From Eurosta solidaginis (Eukaryota; Arthropoda; Insecta; Diptera; Tephritidae): 64,000 bases of DNA. Under the pieces are notes generated by a model. That model did no database searches. It had not been told where the DNA came from and saw only the letters and a program-made list of their open reading frames with translations. The stretch is from the NCBI RefSeq assembly GCF_040869045.1, contig NC_090319.1:281949693-282013692 (forward strand), read 5' to 3'. Both the position numbers and the translations under genes were made by a program. Numbering within the stretch: the stretch's first letter is position 1; every line of letters starts with the position of its first letter. Below, in pieces: positions 55,832 to 64,000 of this stretch.

Positions 55832-57547
55832 TATTGTGGTGCACTGTGGCTATTCATGTCGCCTGGGCTGAGTTCTTGGCAACCTTGCTGTCCTGCGCCA
55901 TAAACAGAAAAATTCCTATCATGCCTTTCAAAACTGACAGAAGCGCAGAGACGACTCAAAACGCTTATAATTTCAAAATAAAACGACATCTGATCGAACC
56001 GGAAGCCACGGACAGACCGTTAAAACATTCAGATTGAAAATTGAAAAAAAAAAAATAAAAATTAATCTAAACGAAAAAAATTAACCGACAAATAGTCTCG
56101 AACTTAAATCTGATTATCACTGGAAACTGCTAGTATACCGGAAACCAAGAGAAAAGAAATTTAGAACTGGATACAACCGGTTATAACGCTGGAAATCAAA
56201 AAATAAAAAAAAAGCTGAAAATCGAAAAGGGCAAAAGAGAAAAGGCCGAAAAATAAAAGAACAAAAAGGCCGAATATACATAGGGGCACCACGGGTGTTG
56301 TTGCGACGCCCGCTGCTTGATTCCACCCTCAAATCCATGGCCACCTATATTTCGGTGGCCCCTTACCTGAATACCCTATGTGCCTTCTAAATGAGAAGAA
56401 CCATTCCCATTTTTCAAAAATTTATTGACAATTCATTAAAAAAAAAAAGAATCGTAAATTACAAAATACCTTGTACACCATATTTATTAACCTCTATATA
56501 AATTACAAATGTATATGAAATAAATTTTACTCTTTTTTCTTTACCTTTGTTTAATATTCATTTTTGATATATAAAAAAATTATTAACTCCCCGATAAAAG
56601 GAGCTTTAAATGATTGAAAAAAAAAAAAATGCAAATTTAAGCAAGCTTTGGAGGTAAGTGTGTTTATAAACCTTAGATATACATATGTAATTAAGTGGTA
56701 TGTTAGCTAAATTTTTATCGTATTTTATTTTAATTTATTCTATTTTATTTTATTTTTGGTATATTTACTTTAATTTTTATCGTATTAATTTCATTTTATT
56801 TTATTTTTATTATTATTGCATATTTATAATATTTGTTATTTCATCAAATTTTATTTCATTATAGTTTATTTTATTTTTGTTTTATTTTATTTTATGGCTT
56901 CCTTTTTCCTTTTGTTGGATTTATATATTTTAATGTAATTTTATTTTATTCCATTTTATCCCACTTTAGGTAATTTTATTTTATTTAATCCTTTTTTTCC
57001 TTTATTTTATACTTAGTTTAATATTATTTTCACACATAGTTTTCCCCCTTTTTGCCCTATTTATAAACTTTCCTTTTCTATTTTATTTAATTGGGCCCGA
57101 ACTTAAAATTTACATTTTACTTCGGTATACTATATAAATTTGGCTTTCATTTAAGGATAAAAAAAATATATATATAAGGATACAGGTCGAGCTTGTCTAA
57201 ATTAGTTATGTCAAATATATAGTATGTTTACTTGCGAAGTCGAAAATTAAAGAAAACTCTAGTATACTTATGTATGTATGAATGTACTAATTCCCAGTAA
57301 GGCAAACGAAAAAGCAGGGCGCTCTTTAAACAATATATTTAGCTTTACATTTCAGTCCAGTGTATCCACATACAAAATTGCATGTCTAGTATTTTGGAGC
57401 TAAGTATACATATATAGTCAAGGCTTTTATCAGGCTTATACATTTGATATCAAATCTTTGCGTATATTCATTTTGGATTTTTAAATTTAATAATCCGAAA
57501 TTTTAAAATTGATCTGATTGATTGATTAATCATGAACAGATAGTGAA
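55785..57547. other. Insertion of unknown origin and ATTTT-rich sequence
   Basis: The segment 55785-56040 has short frames without resemblance to known proteins. A low-complexity stretch dominated by TTTTATTTTA words covers about 56700-57110. Nothing else was recognised. Confidence 0.4.
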
Positions 57548-59976
57548 ACAAGTAAGGAAGGTTAAGTTCGGGTGTAACCGAACATTACATACTCAGTTGA
57601 GAGCTATGGAGACAAAATAAGGAAAATCACCATGTAGGAAAATGAACCGAGGGAAACCCTGGAATGTGTTTGTATGACATGTGTATCAAATGAAAGGCAT
57701 TAAAGAGTATTTTATGAGGGAGTGGGCCATAGTTCTATAGGTGGACGCCATTTAGGGATATAGCCATAAAGGTGGATCAGGGTTGACTCTAGAATGCGTT
57801 TGTACGATATGGGTATCAAATGAAAGGTATTAATGAGTATTTCAAAAGGGCGTGGACCTAAGTACTATAGATGGACGCCTTTTCGAGATATCGCCGTAAA
57901 GATGGACCAGGGGTGACTCTAGAATGCGTTTGTACGATATGGGTATCAAATGAAAGGTGTTAATGAGCATTTTAAAAGGGAGTAATCCTTAGTTCTATAG
58001 GTGGACCCCTTTTCGAGATATCACCATAAAGGTGGACCAGGGGTGACTCTAGAATTCGTTTGTGCAATATGGGTATCAAACGAAAGGAGTTAATGAGTAT
58101 TTTAAGAGGGAGTGGGCCTTAGTTCTATAGGTGGACGCCTTTTCGAGATATCGCCATAAAGATGGACCAGGTGTGACTCTAGAATGCGTTTGTACGATAT
58201 GGGTATCAAATGAAAGGTGTTAATGAGTATTTTAAAAGGGAGTAATCCTTAGTTCCATAGGTGGACGCCGTTTCGAGATATCGTCATAAAGGTGGACCAG
58301 GGGTGACCCTAGGATTCGTTTGTGCAATATGGGTATCAAACGAAAGGAGTTAATGAGTATTTTAAGAGGGAGTGGGCCTTTCTGGACCAGGGGTGACTCT
58401 AGACTTTGTTTGTACGATATGGGTATCAAATGAAAGGTGTTAATAAGTATTTTTAAAAGAGAGTGGGCCTTCGTTCTATAGGTGTTCGCTTTTTCGAAAT
58501 ATCGCCATAAAGGTGGACCAGGGGTGACTCTAGAATGAGTTTGTACGATATGGGTATCAAATTAAAGGTATTAATGAGAGTTTTAAAAGGGAGTGGTGGT
58601 AGTTGTATATGTGAAGGCGTTTTCCAGATATCGACCAAAATGTGGACCAGGGTGACCCAGAACATCATCTGTTGGATACCGCTAATTTATTTATATATGT
58701 AATACCTGCCAAGATTTTAAGGGTTTTTTATTTCGCCCTGCAGAACATTTCATTTTCTTCTACTTAATATGGTAGGTGTCACAACCATTTTATAAAGTTT
58801 TTTCTAAAGTTATATTTCGCGTCAATAAAACAATCCAATTACCTTACCATATTTCATCCCTTTTTTCGTATTTGGTATAGAATTATGGCATTTTTTTCAT
58901 TTTTCGTAATTTTCGATATGGAAAAAGTGGGCGTGATCATAGTCGGATTTCGTTCATTTTTCATACCAAGATAAAGTGAGTTCAGATAAGTACGTGAACT
59001 GAGTTTAGTAAAGATATATCGATTTTTGCTCAAGTTATCGTGTTAACGGCCATGCGGAAGGACAGACGGAAGACTGTGTATAAAAACTGGGCGTGGCATC
59101 AACCGATTTCGCCCATTTTCACAGAAAACAGTTATAATATATATAAAATCTATGCCCCTACCAAATTTCAAAAGGATTGGTTAATTTTTGTTCGACTTAT
59201 GGCGTTAAAAGTATCCTAGACAAATTAAATGAAAAAGGGCGGAGCCACGCCCATTTTTAAATTTTCTTTTATTTTTGTATTTTGTTGCACCATATCATTA
59301 CTGGAGTTGAATCTTGACATAATTTACTTATATACTGTAAAGATATAAAATTTTTTGTTAAAATTTTACTTTTAAAAAATTTTTTTTTTTAAAGTGGGCG
59401 TGGTCCTTCTCCGATTTTGCAAATTTTTATTAAGCGTACATATAGTAATAAGAGTAACGTTCCTGGCAAATTTTATCATGATATCTTCAACGACTGCCAA
59501 ATTACAGCTTGCAAAAGTTTTAAATTACCTTCTTTTAAAAGTGGGCGGTGCCACGCCCATTGTCCAAAATTTTACTAATTTTCTATTTTGCGTCATAAGT
59601 TCAACTCATCTACCAAGTTTCGTCGCTTTATCGGTCTTTTGTAATGAATTATCGCACTTTTTCGGTTTTTCGAAATTTTCGATATCGAAAAAGTGGGCGT
59701 GGTTATAGTCCGATATCGTTCATTTTAAATAGCGATCTGAGATGAGTGCTCAGGAACCTACATACCAAATTTCATCAAGATACCTCAAAATTTACTCAAG
59801 TTATCGTGTTTACGGACGGACGGACGGACGGACATGGCTCAATCAAATTTTTTTTCGATCCTGATTATTTTGATATATGGAAGTCTATATCTATCTCGAT
59901 TCCTTTATATATGTACAACCAATCGTTATCCAATCAAACTTAATATACTCTGTGAGCTCTGCTCAACTGAGTATAA
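57548..59976 (+). repeat. 130 bp-unit repeat family, member 3 (full length)
   Basis: It begins with AACAAGTAAGGAAGGTTAAG and the hairpin GTTCGGGTGTAACCGAAC. About eight units lie between 57670 and 58660. The unique 3' half with GTGGGCGTGG words and a GGAC microsatellite (59810-59835) follows. It ends with GCTCAACTGAGTATA, which pairs with ATACTCAGTTGAG at the start. This copy is independent of the gene B duplication. Confidence 0.75.
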
Positions 59977-60319
59977 AAATTCAATGCTTATTGGTCGTCA
60001 CGACAATAGTTCACACCTTTCAAAGGTACGTTCCTTACCATCTAAATATATTTAAAACGTATACGCCCTTACATAGATTGTACATATGTAGCATGTAAAG
60101 AATAAATTTTATGCAAAAAGATTTAAACGAAGTTCATATAATTTACTGTAAGTCTTTCTACGATTCGTGCGTATACATGCATCTATGTATATGTTTAATA
60201 TGTAGTATTATTTATTATTATTAAATTAAATGTAAATGAAAAAAAAATTTGATTTCCGTATTACGGAACGAACTCAACGCTTGTTGTTGTTAAATTTGGT
60301 GTTTGTTGTTGTTGGTAGT

Positions 60320-60970
60320 ATGTGGTTGTTGCCGGTACAGTTGCAGCAGGCCTATGTTCGGCGACCCTGAAGTTGTTGTGTTGCTGGTGCTGTTGCAACA
60401 GGCCTATGTTCGCGGCCCTGTTGTTGTTGTTGTAGCTGGTGCTGTTGCAGTTGGCCTATGTTCGGCGGCCCCGCTGTTGTTGCTGTAGCTGGTGCTGTTG
60501 CAGCAGGCCTATATTCGCGGCCCTGCTGTTGTTGTTGTAGGTGGTGCTGTTGCAGCAGGCCTATGTTAGGCGGCCCTGCTGTTGTTGTTGTAGCTGGTGC
60601 TGCTGCAGCAGGCCTATGTTAGGCGGCCCTGCTGTCGTTGTTGTAGCTGGTGCTGTTGCAGTAGGCCTATGTTCGCGGCCCTGCTGTTGTTGTTGTATCT
60701 GGTGCTGTTGCAGTTGGCCTATGTTAGGCGGCCCTGCTGTTGTTGTTGTAGCTGGTGCTGCTGCAGCAGGACTATATTCACGGCCCTGCTGTTAATGTTG
60801 TAGCTGGTGCTGTTGCAGCAGGGCTATGTTCGCGGCCCTGCTGTTGTTGTTGTAGCTGGTGGTGTTGCAGCAGGCCTTTGTTCGGCGGCCCTGCTGTTGT
60901 TGTTGTAGCTGGTGCTGATGCAGTAGGCCTATGTTCGCGGCCCTGCTGTTGTTGTCGTAGCTGGCGGTGG
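60320..60970. repeat. 53 bp minisatellite
   Basis: About twelve units of 52-55 bases contain TTGTTGTTGTAGCTGGTGCT and GGCCTATGTTCGCGGCCCTG. The unit is not a multiple of three, so the Cys-rich open frames on it are accidental. Confidence 0.85.
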
Positions 60971-60999
60971 CTTTAGTTGGTAGTTGTTGGTTATCGCTG

Positions 61000-61540
61000 T
61001 CTATCTCTGGTGGTACGAGCGCATGGGGTTGGCGCTGTTAGGAGTGGTCGTGCGCGGTTTTGGCACGCACAGTGGGTGGTTGTACGCGGTTTTAGCGCGC
61101 AATGGTGGTGGTTGTACGCAGTTTTGGCGTACAAAGTTCGTGGTGGCACGCGGTTGTGGCGCCCGATGGTGGTTGTACGTATTTTTGCTCACAAAGTTGA
61201 TAGTGGCACGCGGTTTTGCCGTACGATGGTGGTGATTGTACGTAGTTTTGGCTCACAAGGTTGGTGGTGGCACGCGGTTTTGGCGCACAATGGTGGTGGT
61301 TGTACGTAGTTTTGGCTCACAAAGTTGGTGATGGCACGCGGTTTTGCCGCACGATGGTGGTGGTTGTACGTAGTTTTGGCTCACAAAGTTGGTAGTGGCA
61401 CGCGGTTTTGCCGCACGATGGTGGCGGTTGCACGTAGTTTTCGCTCACAAAGTTGGTGGTGGCACGTGGTTTTGCCGCACGATGGTGGTTGTACGTAGTT
61501 TTGGCTCACAAGGTTGGTGGTGGCACGCGGTTTTGGATCG
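61000..61540. repeat. 64 bp minisatellite
   Basis: About eight units of 61-64 bases contain GTTTTGGCTCACAAAGTTGG and GCACGCGGTTTTGCCGCACG. The right end abuts the brat-like relic. Confidence 0.85.
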
Positions 61541-61544
61541 TTCA

Positions 61545-61855
61545 TTTGTATTTAGACCCACACACTTGCGTATACCATTGCCATTTTGACCGAGTAAAAA
61601 AACACGCATCACTTGTAGTCACCACAATAATGCGTCCCCTATTGTCAACTATAACACCACGTGGATGCTGTAGTACATTGCCACCAACCTTACATACATA
61701 CTGTCCCGGATGATTATCGATTTGTATTTGATGGGTAGGCGAACGCTCAGTAGCAGTAATATCTCCAAAATTACGTACACTTGCCACACGATTGGAATAC
61801 AAAAGTTGCGAATCGCGTTTAACACGCTCACCAATTGAAGTTTAGAACGTCCGTT
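61545..61855 (-). pseudogene. brat: Relic of the NHL domain of brain tumor (brat)
   Basis: The minus strand reads GERVKRDSQLLYSNRVASV, GDITATERSPTHQIQI and VLQHPRGVIVDNRGRIIVV, closely matching the first blades of the NHL beta-propeller of the TRIM-NHL translational repressor Brat. After IIVV the frame shifts; the next frame continues with a QNGN word and a Gly-x-Asn end, as expected for the following blade. A missing T near 61850 breaks the upstream side. Only about 100 codons are present, with no introns visible. It is a pseudogene or a captured fragment. The match is from memory of the Brat sequence. Confidence 0.7.
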
Positions 61856-62299
61856 ATTTGGACGCCACCACGGAGACGAAAGCAACTAAAACCCGCAATC
61901 CACGACTAAAATCGACCTTCCTCCTGACTCACCAGCAAATTAATTCCGGAACAAGCAAACAAAATCCAAGAACTTAGCTTCCGTTATCCAGATCCACCGA
62001 TCAATAGACACTTCGATGTTTTATCGCTACTTCGTTTCGTTCAACCTCATGTTGGCTCATGTCCCTGTCACACATACAGATTTCAAAGTCGTCGTGTTAA
62101 TGACCAATACCAGTGAAATGGAAGAAACAAAATCAGCTGATGGGATAAAATTCTTGGCGATGCCACCCGCACTAAATTAGCAAAGAGAGTGTTTAACCAC
62201 CCAGGCAACCATGAGTGGGGGCGAATCCTAACCCATTCCCTATCACTAGCCAACTGGTACGTTCCAAGGGTGAATCTCCCAAGTGGACCATAACATATC
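61856..62299. other. Unassigned stretch
   Basis: No protein similarity or repeat structure was recognised between the brat relic and the resumption of the LTR element. Confidence 0.35.
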
Positions 62300-63015
62300 G
62301 TAATAGAAGATATCATCAACTACAATGCCTACAAAATCAGTGAAACTTCAAAAGATCAAAAACGCTTAGAGGAATTAACGACATTTTTCAAAAATCAAAT
62401 GCCAGGTTATGCCCAAAAACTATTGCTAGACTTATGCTTAAAATATGCCGATGTATTCACTTTGAAAACTGATCGTATGACTTCAAAAAACTTCTACAAA
62501 CAAAAACTACGTTTAACTAACAAAATTCTAGATTATATAAAAAATTATCGTTTACCGTATACACAACACGAAAAAATTAATAAAAAAATCGAAAATTTAA
62601 TGCGAAATGTTTTAATAGAACCCAGCTTTTCGAATTATAACCGTCCTTTAATTTTGGTACCGAGAAAAGATCCTACAGGCCAAAAGTCTTATCGTATGTG
62701 CGTTGATTTCAGAGCAATCAACAGAAAGCTTATCGCAGACAAATATCCGTTGGCACGTGTAGACGACATAATCGACAATCAAATCAACTGTAGATATTTT
62801 TTCTGGTTTTCACCAAATACCACTTTATGTCAATTCTAGAGACGTTACATCTTTCAGTACAGATCGAGGAGCTTTTCGTTGAAAAGTTTTGCCTTTCGGT
62901 TTAAATATAGCACCAAACTCTTTTTCACGTATGATGTCATTAGCATTTCGCCAAATCAAGCTTTTATGTACATTGATGATGTTATCGTCATCGGTTGCAC
63001 ATTGGTCCCAATTCC
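62300..63015 (+). pseudogene. pol: mdg1/412-like reverse transcriptase, broken
   Basis: The frame 62399-62839 contains YADVFTLKTDRMTSKNFY, KNYRLPYTQHEKINKKIE and CVDFRAINRKLIADKYPLAR, the fingers region of Ty3/gypsy RT. The block with the first catalytic Asp is garbled by a deletion near 62805-62840. Beyond it, other frames keep the YIDD motif (NQAFMYIDDVIVIGC near 62955-62999). Sequence then leaves the element at about 63010. It is the natural continuation of the pol start at 55500-55775. Confidence 0.7.
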
Positions 63016-63029
63016 ATTTTTTTGGAATA

Positions 63030-63995
63030 AATTAAACTAATGCAGCTAAGTAGTTGAAAGTTGACAAATCGATTGTTTCCATTTTAATTAAAATTTAAAT
63101 AGATTCCACATCCAAATCAAATGAATATTCATTTACACTTTGCAAGTCGTCCCCATCTGAAACGTCATCGTTGTCATTGAAAGATATATTAGCGGAATCT
63201 TCATTAGAAATATGACTTGCTGGTTCCAAAAGACTAATTACATCAGGTGGGAGAGCCTTATGTAGATTTTGAGATCTTCTCTTAGTAAGACAAAGGGTAG
63301 ATATCAATGGATCCGAAGAGTCCATAGCTCTATGGAAAACATCAAACATATTGTTAGTTCGACTGTTTTTTCGAGCCTGTGATAGCCTAACGTGCTTATA
63401 AAATGTATTTCGAGCTTCCGAAGCATTTTCTCTAAGACAGACAACCGGAAGTGCAGAGGCGGAAATATTCTGTGAACCGTGCGCTAAAATTGTGTGAACG
63501 GTCGGAGACATTGGATACCACGGATACTTTTCCTAATACAGAAGCGCAGCTTTTTCACAGAATAGTTGAAATTTTGAAGCATTAATATTATATTCACAGG
63601 AATTTGTTATTAAAATTGTATGAAAATGTTTAAGGACCTCTTTATCAAAGTCTAATATTGACGCAGACATGTCACAATTCGAAAAAGCTCTCCTAGCCGT
63701 GTTACCATCATTGGAACTTCCACTTCCGTTTTGTTTCGGCTTGTCCACGTGCAGTCCCATTTCTTCCCATAATCTCCTTTGAATTTTTGTTTAACGTTCT
63801 TTCACCATAGCCTTATCATTTGATTCTCTTACTTGCCATTTATTTAGCCCGATCCTATAAGATATTTTCAGCACAAACTCCAGAAAACGGATCCACGCAT
63901 CCACATTCGGAATTCACGTCAGTAATTTTTATAAATTCCGTGGGCTTTGCTCCACATATCGGACATGATTAAAGTCATTTGCAGTTCAAACTCGG
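63030..63995 (-). pseudogene. Repeat-family protein of unknown class, partial
   Basis: Minus-strand pieces start near 63990 with a CPICGAKP word. After a frame change they continue with FFEFVLKISYRIGLNKWQV-like remains, then RRLWEEMGLHVDKPKQNGSG and SNDGNTARRAF (63760-63533). They end as YPWYPMSPTVHTILAHGS, ENASEARNTFYKHVRLSQAR and RAMDSSDPLISTLCL (63511-63095). I recognise this as a multicopy protein family of insects and other animals that I believe is transposon-encoded, but cannot name the superfamily. The frame breaks once near 63530. Confidence 0.5.
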
Positions 63996-64000
63996 CAGTA

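Noticed and set aside
56117..56344. Phe-rich minus-strand frame of 75 codons
   Set aside because: It is a low-complexity translation of an A-rich stretch without relatives.
57670..58660. Minus-strand frames with periodic PISYKQSLESPLV-like peptides
   Set aside because: The periodicity is that of the 130 bp DNA repeat. The frames contain no domain and vary between members.
60303..60976. Cys/Ala-rich open frames
   Set aside because: They are read from a 53 bp minisatellite whose unit is not a multiple of three.

Overview
The window looks like chromosomal DNA of a higher dipteran, most probably a tephritid fruit fly. It has no operons, short coding exons with GT-AG introns, an acid beta-glucosidase (glucocerebrosidase) gene pair as in flies, and very dense nested insect transposons. 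The family-level assignment rests on recollection of repeat families and is an inference.

Host genes. Two glycoside hydrolase family 30 glucosylceramidase genes lie head to tail on the + strand. Copy A (coding exons at 3085-3535, 14928-15038, 15331-15673, 15761-15926, 16008-16107) has an intact frame and both catalytic glutamates. Its first exons must lie left of the window, and its first visible intron is 11.4 kb of nested transposons. Copy B starts at 20435 with its own signal-peptide exon and ends at 37788. Its exons 3-7 are present twice because a block of about 6.4-7.0 kb, excluding later insertions, is tandemly duplicated (20965-29757 and 29758-36740). Both blocks share one frameshift in exon 3 and a lost acceptor before exon 7, and each has a private frameshift in exon 6. 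Copy B is therefore probably a pseudogene or a badly damaged allele.

Layout. 1-2450: 3' end of an errantivirus (integrase, broken env, 3' LTR). 3085-16107: gene A. Its large intron holds a 5.2 kb CACTA-like element (4926-10136) with a spliced SAMD3-like gene, a 1.8 kb element with a long palindrome (10168-11990), a hAT fragment, and a pogo-like transposase split by a second hAT element with an 8 bp target duplication. 16108-20270: decayed non-LTR fragments and two PIF-like MITEs. 20272-37855: gene B with its duplication, MITEs, a CGATA-rich array, an inverted copy of the 1.8 kb element and a repeat family with 130 bp internal units. 37856-46090: SINE-like repeats, an RTE-like reverse transcriptase and a LOA-type non-LTR element. 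46095-46848: Helitron helicase fragment cut by a SINE-like repeat. 47657-50139: piggyBac-like element carrying a second LOA copy. 50227-52573: a small hAT MITE and a fold-back element whose arms are made of short tandem repeats. 53000-63020: an mdg1/412-like LTR element broken by a giant palindrome in gag and by about 6.5 kb of other repeats, including a relic of the NHL domain of brain tumor (brat). 63095-63995: a repeat-family protein of unknown class.

No tRNA, rRNA or CRISPR array was recognised. The only gene that looks usable is glucosylceramidase A. Everything else is mobile-element sequence, relics or simple repeats.
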